A DNA stretch of 64,000 nt from Ophiura sarsii (GCA_035610835.1 CM069457.1:19462658-19526657); one strand, 5' to 3'. Positions 48,399 through 58,876 are shown, numbered from the stretch's first letter. The notes: generated from the letters alone by a model not told the origin. A program made the numbers and translations.

Positions 48399-50299
48399 CT
48401 TAATTTGGATCATATTACGCTCTACTTTTAGTATCGAGCACTCTGTACCAAATGATCTGGTTTCACTTTGTTTTATATATATATTCTTTTTCTTTTTCTT
48501 TTATACACCCTTCTTAGTGATTGAAAAAGTCCAAGTCGGGTCGTCCTCTCATTAACATTTCTATCGTTCAACCAATCAGAAATAAACTAATTGAATATTC
48601 AGTTTAAGAGCGTGAGGCTTTAATTTGATTGGTCGGTCAATGAGCAAAACAATCGAACACTTAAGCGCAGTACTTTCGGGCAATTATTAGTAACCTGCGC
48701 TCGGCGTGCGCGTTATCATCTAACTATACATTTGATTGGAACACACTTGGTACGCAGCTATCGCGATTATTCATGAAGTAATGAATATGCAGTAGCGTAT
48801 CCAGGGTCACTTGTCAGGGTGGGGGGGGGGGGGAGGGTATTTTTCCACGGTGAACACCAGTTCGACCCGGTGGTGTAGTCAGGTTTTTCATGTAACTTTT
48901 TGATTTGCCGTCGAGTAAGAAAATGACAGGGGGGTGTACAGGCGTTCTACGTCTTCCTTTCTCCTTTCTGTCACTTTCCTTTCCCGTTCCTTCCCATTTT
49001 GTCTCCTCTTCTCCCTTTCATTCCCTTCCTTTGTCTTCCCAATTTTCCGCTGCCTTTCCGATTTTCCAGGTCAAATTGTGTGCACCCCCTTGCCAACCCT
49101 CCTGGCTACGCTACTGCCATTATGACTGTGATTATAAACATGCTAGATAGACCTTGTACATTATTTGTTTGGTGTGTGGGGGAGGGTTCATAACATTCGC
49201 CATCTGACCGCCCCTTATAGAATATCGTTTCACATCAACATAATTTAACCATATTTATGCTCACCTCTTCAAAATAAATCAAAATTATAGATAGGCCTTA
49301 CTAGTACATTGCGCAAGGAGATAAAAGAAAGGTAAATCGGATTTGGGATGAACTGTATGTACATGTATAGATTATTGTACATGTACGTCTATAAATCATA
49401 AGAAGGTAACATATATTTTAATATAAAATAATGTTCATTGTTTGAATAGGTAACACCGATATAAATAGCCATGGATAATTACACGGGAGCTTGCTAATTA
49501 ATACTATTTCATTTGCTTTACACTCACCAAAACATCCTGTGCAATTTTGAAGGTGCTAAATGGTTACCCATAAATCATGCTTATAATAGGCAAAAATAGA
49601 TACTATTTATTATATAACACACACAAATATTCCTGTCATTTGATTGGTCGATACCACATCATGTGACATGCAATATTTAAACTATTTCCCACCTATTCAC
49701 TGGAAGGAAAACAATTCCCATAAAAAAGTACTATTTCCCTGTGATGGGAACTTTTCCCTGGCTCGTGATCGCGGTAATTGACCTTGACTTGATTGATACA
49801 TGAGTAGGCCTAGGTCTATTATCTTTTGTTTATAAAGTATTTCAAATGACAGAAATATTTGTATATGTTATATAAAACAAAAATGTACTGTTCTATTTGT
49901 GAAATGGGGCAAAATAGGCCCCGTCGGTAACTGGAGACCAATGGCCTATTCTATGCATAAAATAGTGGGCTCATGGTCTCCAGTCAGGGGTATATAACTA
50001 TAGAAGTATGTGTGGGGGTGTGTCTGTTTAAAGTTGTTTTGGGGTGGTTGGGGGGGGGAACGTCGAACATGTGGGTTATTTTTGTAGTGACAAACATGGG
50101 AGGGGCGGCGTCAAAATCAGATCTCCTCTTTCAGTAAATATAACATGTGAAAACAAATCAATGGGGACCTATTTGTTGGAGTATAAGTAATGGTGGGAGC
50201 ATATTAAGAAAAGTGTGTGCGCGTTTTCGAGTTCATAGGACTATTTCTTTGACATTGTTTTTGTATACTACATGATGAATGCGATGCATGTTTCGTCAG
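48399..50299. other. No gene recognised
   Basis: Contains a G tract near 48821-48833, a pyrimidine-rich stretch (48955-49065), and a hairpin at about 49928-49990 (AACTGGAGACCAATGG versus CATGGTCTCCAGT). Overlapping frames in the pyrimidine-rich stretch are low-complexity and not credible genes. Confidence 0.5.
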
Positions 50300-50880
50300 T
50301 GAAGTTGGTGTTTAAGATAACCGTTATTGACGAAATAAAGCTAATCGATATATATCGATGTGTTTGACGTTGTTTTTTTATCTCTCCCCGCCCAACCCAT
50401 GATATTAATATACGGAATAAATATAAAGGTAAACATATATTGGGCTTTATTCCGTTTGCAGCTATCGAATGGGCTCGACGTTATTTTTATCTTCCCCGTC
50501 CAACCCATGCTAATAAACGGAATAAATCGAATCTAAATATATCATAGCGCTTTATTCCGTGAGCAGTTGTCGAATTGGATTAACCCTTGATTGTACCCGC
50601 CGGCCCATGCTAATAAAGGGAATAAAGCTACTCTTAATATATATTGCGCTTTATTCCGTGAGCTATCACATGTGTTAACCTTGTTCGTGTGTTCCTCGCC
50701 CGACCCATGCTAATATACGAAATAAAGCTAGCAATACATTGCGTTTTATTCCGTCATTTTATTCAATACCATCTATTTGTTGTCTATCACCAGCCCGAAC
50801 CTCCCCGTGACCTGGTACCACATACGGAATAAATGTAAAATATAAAAATATATATTGCGTTTTATTCCGTAAATAGCATC
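50300..50880 (+). repeat. Tandem array of ACGGAATAAA/TTTATTCCGT hairpins, about 100-bp period
   Basis: ACGGAATAAA or a one-base variant starts at 50330, 50412, 50517, 50617, 50717 and 50824. The inverse TTTATTCCGT lies 25-30 bp downstream at 50446, 50551, 50650, 50745 and 50861. The five full units are thus 10-bp hairpin stems around an AT-rich spacer (often TATATATTGCG). In the middle units the stem is preceded by CCNGCCCATGCTAATA. Spacer sequence diverges far more than the stems. No known element type is recognised. Confidence 0.85.
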
Positions 50881-50947
50881 CACATTTCCCACGGGATTTC
50901 CCACTACCGCCACCACGCCCGCTCCAAACCCTGCTGGTTTCATGATT

Positions 50948-51522
50948 ATAAAGTGCTCAACAAAAGAAAGTCATGCACTTTATTGTTTAGGTCCGTTAGA
51001 GAACTTTCGATTATTATTTGACCAAACAGACTAGATAAACATTTGGATGAATCTTTTCGGCACAATTTGATACCAATGTTGCCACCTAACAACAAAGATA
51101 AACAATTATTAGCACCATTTAAAGAGAATTGGTCACTTTTCAAAAGTCATATTTTAAACGCACGCAAGCCGCAAGAAAATGCCGTGCACGGCACTTTGAA
51201 TGGCCGGGAATGAAATGGAAATTGATCACACAGTGCCACTGCGTTGGGTGCCTGAGCGAGCGGGCTATTTGATTATGAATAGACAACATGTGGTCTTTTA
51301 TTCCCGCGTAGTGTATTGAAAATGTGACTTGAAAAGTGACTAATTTTCTTTAAATGATGCTTATCATGGTTTATCTTTGTTGTTAGGTGGCAACCTTGGT
51401 ATCAAATTGTGCCGGAAAGATTCATCCAAATGATTATCAAGTCTGTTTGGTTAAACAATAAGCGAAAGTTTCTCTAAAGGACCATAACAAAGTGTATGAC
51501 TTGCTTTTGTTGAGCACTTTAT
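50948..51522. mobile_element. 575-bp foldback with arms over 200 bp
   Basis: ATAAAGTGCTCAACAAAAG at the left is matched by CTTTTGTTGAGCACTTTAT at the right. The arms stay similar inward through TTTGACCAAACAGACT / AGTCTGTTTGGTTAAA, ATTTGGATGAATCTTT, GGCACAATTTGATACCAA, TTGCCACCTAACAACAAAGA and GGTCACTTTTCAAAAGTCA. The centre (51170-51300) holds CCGTGCACGG. No coding capacity and no clear target duplication. It sits in the hairpin-repeat region. Confidence 0.85.
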
Positions 51523-51556
51523 TTATTCAGTGGGCGCATGGTTTAAAATGCTATTT

Positions 51557-51607
51557 ACGAAATAAAACGCAATACACCTACAAAAGTTTATGATTAGTTT
51601 ATTCCGT
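51557..51607 (+). repeat. Further ACGAAATAAA/TTTATTCCGT hairpin
   Basis: ACGAAATAAAACGCAATACA starts at 51557 and TTTATTCCGT ends at 51607. It lies beyond the foldback and is a sixth member of the array. Together with GCTATTT before it, it is also inverted relative to TCCGTAAATAGC at 50867, so the palindrome extends outside the foldback. Confidence 0.75.
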
Positions 51608-51609
51608 AT

Positions 51610-52559
51610 GAGCGTGGTACAGGCCCACGTGGAGGAACGGGCTGCGTGCATTCTTAAAACATGTGCAGCAGATGTCCCCGGACACGGAGGCCATATAGAG
51701 CTGTCGGACGGTGTAATGACTAAGGCATCGCCACCAGGTACAATTATAACTTTCCCAAATCAACTGATTATCTTTAAGTATTTTAAATGTGTCGTTTCCA
51801 CGATGTAGGAGTTATTTTGGGCGGGCACTCACATCACTATTAGTCGATGGGATGTGCGTTGCATAATACTTCTTTCTCACGCCTCTGTTCAGATCCGTAG
51901 GTTCTACTTTCACACCTCAACTGTGACCCCAGTTGAGTCTCAAACGTCGAGTTTTGAGTTCAATTTCGGATGGGTTTTTTGCCTATCGTTTTGATAAATT
52001 AAAACCCGTTTAAAATTACCGTGGGGTGTTTTGCGTCGTCAATTTCACAAGAACCGTGAAAACTATATTTGAATACGATATCAGTTTGGTAAAATATAAT
52101 TTCATCGGCGCAGTACACCCGTTGAACAATTCATCAATGTTTTGGTTCGCTATCCTTTATATTTGAAATAGGGTTCGCTACTCCCTATCATTCGTGTCAT
52201 TAGTTATGAATATCCCTAATATGAAACACTGAATAACGAGCCTCGTGGCCTAAACGGGTTATTCCTTAAGGGAGGGTATTCCTATCCGGGAGGAGGGGCG
52301 TCTCGTTCAGATGGTAAAGGCGACGTTCAAATTGTTTTTAGCTTTTGGGAAGTAGTTTAAAATGTTACCTTTTATCCATGATTATTTATAATAGTATAGC
52401 AGAGACGGGCCTACTCATGATCAGAAACATCCAAACCCGGGTGAGGGGCTAGTGTCAAATCAAATTACGGGTCATTTTAACCGTGTCGAAACCCCGGTGG
52501 TTTCAGTCAACATCGACTTTGACTTTTGGTACGCATGATCGTTCCAAAAATCGCGGAAA

Positions 52560-52560
<1 letters not shown>
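51610..52560. other. No gene recognised
   Basis: No coding similarity or clear repeat was seen. Confidence 0.5.
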
Positions 52561-52594
<34 letters not shown>

Positions 52595-52602
52595 CGGGGG
52601 GG
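52561..52602 (+). repeat. Long G tract (34 Gs, C, 7 Gs)
   Basis: Thirty-four consecutive guanines at 52561-52594, one C, then seven more. It would be polymorphic and hard to sequence, so its exact length should not be trusted. Confidence 0.9.
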
Positions 52603-52915
52603 TTCTGACATTTATGTCCGCGATTTCCCCAAATTAGGGGTGTTTTTTAAAGCCGGATGTCCGCGATTCCCAAAACTAAGGGGTCATTTTGGAATTGGAT
52701 GCTATTTCCGCGATATCAAAACTAAGGGGTGTGGTGTTTTTTTGAGAGGCTTTGTCCGCTAAGAAGAAAATAAAATAGAATAAGTATTGTGTCATATCAA
52801 ATTGTCCCGAGAATAGGGAAAAGGGGTATTTTGAACCAGATGTGTCCTCGTTTTTGCGCAAATAGGGGTCTATATACAAAATGTCCTTGAAATGGTGAAA
52901 AAGGGGGGTTATTTC
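52603..52915 (+). repeat. Minisatellite on GTCCGCGAT...AAACTAAGGGGT
   Basis: Three clear units start with (T)GTCCGCGATTTCCCCAAA, GTCCGCGATTCCCAAAACTA and TTCCGCGATATCAAAACTA, each with AAGGGGT and a following TTTT(G)AA; the period is about 50-55 bp. More diverged units (TGTCCCGAGAATAGGG, TGTCCTCGTTTTTGCG, TGTCCTTGAAATGG) continue to about 52915. Confidence 0.7.
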
Positions 52916-53950
52916 AAAAGCCATTTGGATTATTTGGACAAAGTTAAACATGTTAAACATGTTCATTTATTGCTAATAAGTTCTGTTTGTACGACATTTC
53001 AGAGAAATGCCCTAGAAATACCCTTCCTTTTCATTTTGGTGCCAGGTGACTATTTTAAAGAAACGCAAATACTCATGTTGATGCTATTGTAAACGTTGAT
53101 GTGTGTGAAACATATTTTAGTTTTGTAATTTCAGGCAGAGAAATGAAATATATCAATATCAACCGGCTTTAAAGCAAATAACGTGCAATTATTATGTCAA
53201 TTAAAATCTGACAACTTGCAATACAGTATTCTAATTTTACAAAATCATTATATGCTATATTTTGCGTTGGGCTTACATTCCGACACAAGGAAGTAATCAT
53301 ACTATAAAGTATCACGATGCATATAGAAGATATTTGCAGAACATGTGAATCCTATTTGATATCCTTTGATTAATGATGATGAAGCGTTGCCGGGCTAAAC
53401 GTTAGATTTTACGGTGTTTAAGTAATGTCATAGTTAGCATTTTTCATAATTTTCATTAGATTTTTACATTGCACATTTTCATTTTTTCCCCTAAAATAGT
53501 GCGATAATGGTTTGTCGATTGAACTATGTATAAACTGTACATGTCGATTGAACTATGTATGAAATGTACATGTATAAGGCCCTATGTCAAATTGCGAACA
53601 GAAAATAACCTAACTTTACCATTTCTCAACAACGGATTTAACGTCAACTTTTTATTGACATGACATATAACTAATTTTGTTAACATACATGGTTGCTATT
53701 ATCTGTGTGTGATAAATTCCCATTGAAGTGCTCAGACAATAAGTGTCGAATAGATGACACATATCCATATATTTAAAATTAAGTTTTTAATACGTTCTCT
53801 TATGCACAAAACACACACCTAATTAATATCAAATCAAATTTATTTATTAATACATGTTCAACCACGAGAGTGTCAATTTCACAGGCAATCATTCCCACCA
53901 AACTGCCAAGAGGATTCGTTACCTGTTGGTTTGAGTAGCCAACCTGATCC
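52916..53950. other. No gene recognised
   Basis: AT-rich. A tandem duplication with GTCGATTGAACTATGTAT(A/G)AA(C/A)TGTACAT occurs at about 53515-53572. Confidence 0.5.
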
Positions 53951-54430
53951 ATGGAAATAATTTGGAAGAACAAGACCTCCAGGAATCACAGTCATGCCTT
54001 GACGGTGGCGCAAACTATCATCTTCAATGCCAAACAGAAGAAGACATCTGAATTATCTTCCAATTCCAGGCACTCTGTTGCTCGTGAACTTTCTCTACCA
54101 GTATACGTAGGCTTGCATGCGTTGACGAGAAGTAGGAAGATTATAGATACCCTTACCAGACTGGTATCAGCATTTCTTATGATCGGGTCTTACAACTTGA
54201 AGATTCAATCGCCACTTCAGTATGTAAACGGTTTCAGGATGATATGGTGGTGGCACCACCGCGTCTTAGATTTGGTGTTTTTACTAGCGGTGCCGATGAT
54301 AATTTCGATTACGATCCCACATCGTCGACTGCCGAGTAATCTTTCCATGATACTTGAATAAGTTTATTCCAGTTTCCCAACATGACTAAATTTGACGTTG
54401 TGGGACCACCTCTACTTCTAACATCCAAAC
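53951..54430 (+). pseudogene. Decayed member of an unnamed multicopy animal gene family
   Basis: The first frame reads AQTIIFNAKQKKT, then RELSLPVYVGLHALTRSRK and IIDTL. Near 54160 the homology shifts frame to ISYDRVLQLED, VCKRFQDD, VVAPPRLRFGVFTSGA, then FDYDPTSSTAE followed by a stop, SFHDT, a stop and ISLFQFPN. These blocks recall a family of uncharacterised, many-copy proteins I know from corals and other invertebrates (HTRSRKLID...SYDRV...FTVGAVDN...SFHGT). I can name no domain and no function. One frameshift and at least two in-frame stops show it is dead. It may be transposon-associated, but that is not demonstrated here. Confidence 0.65.
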
Positions 54431-54629
54431 AAGAAGCCATGTGAGCTTAATTTGCCAGACAACTATGCGATTGTTACCTTGATTTTTGTCAAAAAAGATC
54501 GAGGTACTGTATTCCAGCGGTTTTTTCTTTCTTCTTCTTCTTCCCAACCCATATAAAAATGCTATTTTTTCTAGTTTACATGCTACAATCACCTAACTTG
54601 GTCAGTAGGACCCCCTACCTGACTTTCAT

Positions 54630-54850
54630 ATAGGGTGTTCACAGTTAGGGGTCAAAGGTCACACAAGGGTCACTAGTGGTGAAAACATGATTTTCACTTA
54701 AAACAGCCATGCAATTTAGCGAAATGACCTAGTCAAAATCGGACAACATATTCCTTATGACCGTACGCATATATTATATAGTTTGGGTTTTAAAATCAAA
54801 AAAACATTTGGGGTCACTAGGGGTCAAAATGTAAATTTTCACTCCTCGCA
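54630..54850 (-). repeat. Dispersed repeat, inverse copy of 29511-29710
   Basis: Read on the minus strand it shares TTACATTTTGACCCCTAGTGA, GCGTACGGTCATAAGGAATA, TTTTAAGTGAAAATCA and TTGTGTGACCTTTGACCCCT with the 29.5-kb copy, in the same order. The copy at 29.5 kb ends in a double hairpin that is not present here. Confidence 0.8.
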
Positions 54851-55437
54851 CTCAAAATGCTATTTTTTCGGGAGGAAATGACCGATGAATGTCAGAATTG
54901 GTCAAAAGATTTCTTGGATCCATGTTCGTATAGGGTCTTCAGCGATTAAAAGTGACATGTCATACAGGGTCACTAGGGGTCATTGACCTAAACAATGGAA
55001 AATCAAGGTGCCCTGGTCTCAGACCAGATCTACTTCTAGTTGAACCTGTGTCTCTCAAAGGGTTGTCTGTTGCTGTGCCAGAATGCCAGATGACAGGCTT
55101 ATACTCGGTACAAAAATAATTATATTTTCTTTGGCGGCCATATTGGATATTTATTATCTTCAGATGTCTTCTATTAATTGTAATACATCTGTCTACGACA
55201 TGTACAGGCGTTAAATATTACTCTTTGTAGAAATGTATTATTGAAATGTACAATAGGTATAACGCGGTCGCCATTTTGAATTTTGGCGACCATATTGTTA
55301 TTTTGATCAATATTGTGTATTCGTTAGGCATTTGTATCACACTTGAACACTATTTAACAATATTCAAATATTGTTTAATGTATATAAACATATAATTTAT
55401 AATTATATGGACGCCATTTTAAATTTTAGCCGCCATC
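54851..55437. repeat. Intergenic, with three GCCATNTT-rich boxes
   Basis: GGCGGCCATATTGGAT (55133), CGCCATTTTGAATTTTGGCG plus ACCATATTG (about 55269) and CGCCATTTTAAATTTTAGCC plus GCCATCTTAGG (about 55411) recur every 140 bp or so. The second and third boxes are near-palindromes. They may be tandem units of an old repeat. Confidence 0.5.
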
Positions 55438-55539
55438 TTAGGTTCCAATTATCTGACAAATGAGCACCCCTTCCAATATCAATTGTTTTGACCTAATTAA
55501 GATTTGTGCACAATTTGGCGCTTGTATCCGGTCTGTAAA

Positions 55540-55666
55540 CGTAATTCCGCTAAGCGATTCCACTAGATCACAATATGAACATTTGTATGGTTTCTCTTTA
55601 GTGTGAATCCTTTCATGGTCGGTCTTAATTATGACTTGAAGTAGAGAAACTCTCATCACAATATGA
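55540..55666 (-). pseudogene. Broken ninth finger and degenerate tail of the zinc-finger exon
   Basis: Downstream of the stop, zinc-finger sequence goes on. The ninth finger carries an extra ATCATA in the normal TGTTCATATTGTGAT, creating an in-frame TAA, and an extra four bases (TTAA) in AGTCATAAGACC. Then [17 protein letters not shown] is intact in another frame, followed by unrelated residues. The array was once at least ten fingers long. Confidence 0.8.
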
Positions 55667-56656
55667 TTATGAACATTGGTATGGTTTCTCTTTAGTATGA
55701 ATCCTTTCATGGCTGGTCTTATGACTTGAGTTAGAGAATCTTTTATCACAATATGAACATTTGTATGGTTTCTCCTTAGTATGTATCCTTTCATGTCTGG
55801 TCTTGTCACTTGAACGAGAGAAACTCTTATCACAATATGAACATTTGTAAGGTTTCTCCTTAGTGTGAACCCTTTCATGTTCGGTCTTGTTACTTGCTTG
55901 TGAGAAACTCTGATGACAATATGAACATTTGTATGGTTTCTCCTTAGTATGTATCCTTTCATGTCTGGTCTTAGAACTTGAACAAGAGAAACTCTTATCA
56001 CAATATGAACATTTGTAAGGTTTCTCCTTGGTGTGAACCCTTTCATGTTCGGTCTTATTACTTGCTTGTGAGAAACTCTGATGACAATATGAACATTTGT
56101 ATGGTTTCTCCTTAGTATGTATCCTTTCATGTCTGGTCTTATCACTTGAAGTAGAGAATCTCTTATCACAATATGAACATTTTAAAGGTTTCTCCTTAGT
56201 GTGAATCCTTTCATGTTCGGTCTTGTTACTTGCAGTACAGAAACTCTTATCACAATAAGAACATTGGTATGGTTTCTCCTTAGTGTGAGTCCTTTCATGG
56301 TTGGTCTTATTACTTGAGTGAGAGAATCTTTTATCACAATATGAACATTGGTATTGTTGCTGTTTTGAAGTTATCATTTCATACCTGACTAGCTGTTCCA
56401 TGGACTGAGCAAAAATTGTAGCATCTCGACATCTGATGGATGAACCTCTAAACCAATACCTACGTATTCGCCTTTCATGACGTCGTTGATGTATCTTATA
56501 CCTGTCAAAGTTACTGAAGATTCGCCAGTGAGTGTGATATTTACAAGCAAGTGGTTTCAGTTGGTTTCCCGCAATATGGTCTAACATAGCGACTTCACTG
56601 TTGGGAGGAGGAGTACAGAAAACAAAAAAAATGTTTAAAATTAAACAGGCATGCAT
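55667..56656 (-). CDS. C2H2 zinc-finger protein, eight complete fingers, terminal exon
   Basis: A single open frame of 329 codons is probably a nuclear DNA-binding protein. Fingers with the pattern C-x2-C-x12-H-x3-H start at about residues 102, 130, 158, 186, 214, 242, 270 and 298, exactly 28 residues apart and joined by HTKEKP(Y/L). The usual linker is HTGEKP. All eight have lysine instead of the core leucine at helix position 4 (NKT, DKT, SKT, HKT). The frame ends four residues into finger nine. Residues 1-23 are probably intron: an acceptor (CTCCTCCCAACAG) ends at 56598, so the exon would begin at 56597 and reach Met24 (MLDHIAGN) in frame. Residues 38-60 look like a worn finger with one cysteine. 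No KRAB, SCAN or SET region is visible; upstream exons are not identified. Fingers 4-5 and 6-7 are a recent duplication. It could also be a recently silenced copy. Confidence 0.75.
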   Translation of the reverse strand: MHACLILNIFFVFCTPPPNSEVAMLDHIAGNQLKPLACKYHTHWRIFSNFDRYKIHQRRHERRIRRYWFRGSSIRCRDATIFAQSMEQLVRYEMITSKQQQYQCSYCDKRFSHSSNKTNHERTHTKEKPYQCSYCDKSFCTASNKTEHERIHTKEKPLKCSYCDKRFSTSSDKTRHERIHTKEKPYKCSYCHQSFSQASNKTEHERVHTKEKPYKCSYCDKSFSCSSSKTRHERIHTKEKPYKCSYCHQSFSQASNKTEHERVHTKEKPYKCSYCDKSFSRSSDKTRHERIHTKEKPYKCSYCDKRFSNSSHKTSHERIHTKEKPYQCS

Positions 56657-56985
56657 TGCATAAGTTTTATTTTTTGCGTTTTATTTCAATATATTTTGCA
56701 TTCTGGCTGCCGGGCATTTTGCACGGTTATGGTTATGACATAATAGTATAGTATAAACTATACTAGTGTTCTGTGTTAATTCAAAATAATTGAAAAGTGA
56801 ACTCTATCCTTCCATCTTCTCATTGCCAAAAGGTACGAGGAACGAGGGTAATGTTTTCAACAAAAAAGAAAATCGAAATTTTGTTGAAAATGGTGTCCAA
56901 TTAATCCAAGAAATTTGCTACGTCTGTCAGGTTGTTCATGTTGATACATTTAAAAAAACCTGTGGGTATCAGAAATCAAGGTACT
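56398..56985 (-). repeat. Segmental duplication, copy 1 (zinc-finger 5' part and upstream flank)
   Basis: From CCATGGACTGAGC to GTATCAGAAATCAAGG this matches 62964-63640. The coding part is nearly identical. Upstream of the exon the copies differ by many small indels (for example a stretch of about 100 bp present only in copy 2). Confidence 0.88.
56597..56610 (-). promoter_or_regulatory. Probable splice acceptor of the zinc-finger exon
   Basis: The minus strand reads TACTCCTCCTCCCAACAG then TGAAGTCGCTATG. The pyrimidine-rich run plus AG is conserved in the second copy at 63170 (one CTC unit fewer), while the frame upstream is not obviously protein-like. Confidence 0.55.
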
Positions 56986-57384
56986 GTACGTTTAGCTTGT
57001 TTGGTTCTTCAGATATGGTTCATTACAGAAAACATGTACAAAACTGACTTGTCCACGGGAGCGTCATTTAGTTGTTGACTTCAACAAAACATCATGCTCT
57101 AGTTTCAAAATTGAAAAGCTCACCCTGACAAAGTAGCCTATCCCAATCTCTATGTTTATGTGCCATACACATTCAACAAAGAAACGTAGGTTGGTAATGT
57201 CAAGCACCAAACAAATGTTTCAGATGTCTCCTTTTTCTCCAATTTTTTACAATTTGTGGCCAATCGTGTGTAAGTCCACTTTGTGCATTCCATCTACTAA
57301 AGGACGCTCCCGTGGACAAGGCAGTTTTGTGCATACTTTCTGTAATGAACCATAGTTCTGAAGAACCAACCAAGATAAATGTAT
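56986..57384. mobile_element. About 400-bp foldback element
   Basis: TTGGTTCTTCAGA, TATGGTTCATTACAGAAA, ACAAAACTG(A/C)CTTGTCCACG and GGAGCGTC on the left are inverted on the right (57300-57384). The outer ends are about TACGTTTAGCTTG and CAAGATAAATGTA. The duplicate locus at 63.6 kb lacks the element right after AAATCAAGG, so it inserted after the duplication. The ends are approximate. Confidence 0.78.
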
Positions 57385-58557
57385 CATTTTTTCAGGATAA
57401 TTTCAAAACTTACTGCTGATCAAGACTCAGTAAACACATATTCTCTGACACTTCAAATGTGGTTTAAAAAATTCCTTGAACTTGGGTCAACTTTTTTTTG
57501 AACCACCCGGTAGGCTAGTAGGCCTACTGCCGACATTAAAAAGCTCAAATTGCCTGAAACCACAGATAAAGTTCGTTCTATCAATACTTCTTCCTTTATG
57601 TATATACAATTTACATTATTAGTAAATACAATAATTGTAACGTTTCACGTCACCACCAGCTAATTGAAACAATAATAATGACCCTTGACCTTTCATTTGA
57701 AAACTATGGTGTCCGAGTTAACTCGTACACCAAAAAAATCTAAATTTTGAATGGTTCTAAATTAATAAATTTTCCTGCTGATTTTAAGGGATTTAATTGG
57801 CAGGGGTGTCATGGTATATTGCATAACCTACTCAAATTTTAAATGTAATTGATGTTGCAATATTTTAGCCTTTTTTGACATTTTCAACAACACATCTAAA
57901 AATACTTCCTTAATTGTTTTAAAAGAGTTAATTCAGGTGTTATAATAATGATACGAATCAATTTTTAAAAAATTGACTTTCCGGTAAAGTCCTTGTCGGT
58001 TCACTTTCATTATTCCCCCCTATAGCCTATATTATAATAGTCCACTAACAAAATATACATCCCTCATATATGTTAAACCTAGTTAGGCCACTGTATATGC
58101 CCGTAGAACGACGATTTCAATTTTAACGTTAATCACATGTAAACCATTCGTTTGAATTACAATGTATGAATATCATTCAATACACACTAGCTACGAAAAC
58201 AAGCATAGATAGTCGGCGTCATTTCTTACTTTCTCTTGCGGGAATGGGGCGATTGAAATTCAAGCCAGTTTTTCTTGGAAACAGACACAGGTTATTAAGA
58301 TAAACAGAGAGATGTTAAGGGCAGGCATAGCCTACATTACATAATATTTGAACATTAAACATGATATGATATCTATATTTAATAATACTTTTAATTGTCT
58401 ATAATCTGAGTTAAAAAAACGTACGGTTAAAGTTTGACCAGAGAGATGTTATTACTAATTTAGTAATTACACCTCCCTGGTTTGACTATATTTTATTCAG
58501 AAAAATATTGATAAAAATATCCGACGCCGACTCAGACGCTTTTATTTCACAGCTGTT
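57385..58557. other. No gene recognised
   Basis: AT-rich, no coding similarity and no clear repeat seen. Confidence 0.5.
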
Positions 58558-58876
58558 TCATTTCATAGCTCTCACATGTATGTTATATACAGCCCTTTTA
58601 TGGCAAAAGCATGTATCTTATATGTACTTTCCTAATGATATACTTCCTTTTATCATGGATTGTGTTGACTTGGTTCATTCAATAACCCTCACTTAGGAAA
58701 AGGTTGCAACTTGTAAAGACAATAAAAGTAATATGCCTTTTACCACTACTTGATTTACGGAGAAAAAAGCTAACTTTGATCATGTTAAAAGGAAGTATAC
58801 TGTTAGACAACTACATATAAGATACATTCTTTTGCCATAAAAGGGCTGTTATAGCTCTCAGACAGAGAGATTTGAT
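58558..58876. repeat. Inverted repeat, arms about 70-100 bp
   Basis: ACAGCCCTTTTATGGCAAAA, ATGTATCTTATATGTA and TATACTTCCTTTTA on the left (58588-58655) are inverted on the right as TAAAAGGAAGTATA, TACATATAAGATACAT and TTTTGCCATAAAAGGGCTGT. It is probably a foldback element. The termini lie near AGCTCTCA and its inverse, but they are uncertain. Confidence 0.75.

Noticed and set aside
48905..49193. Three overlapping frames rich in S, F, P and L
   Set aside because: They translate a pyrimidine-rich stretch and are low-complexity.
52526..52762. Glycine-run frame across the G tract
   Set aside because: The glycines come from the homopolymer, and the rest is minisatellite.
55438..56169. 243-codon minus-strand frame with NHTNVHIVIRVS repeats
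   Set aside because: It is the zinc-finger exon read in the wrong frame for most of its length. Only its last part, after the frameshift, is real finger sequence.
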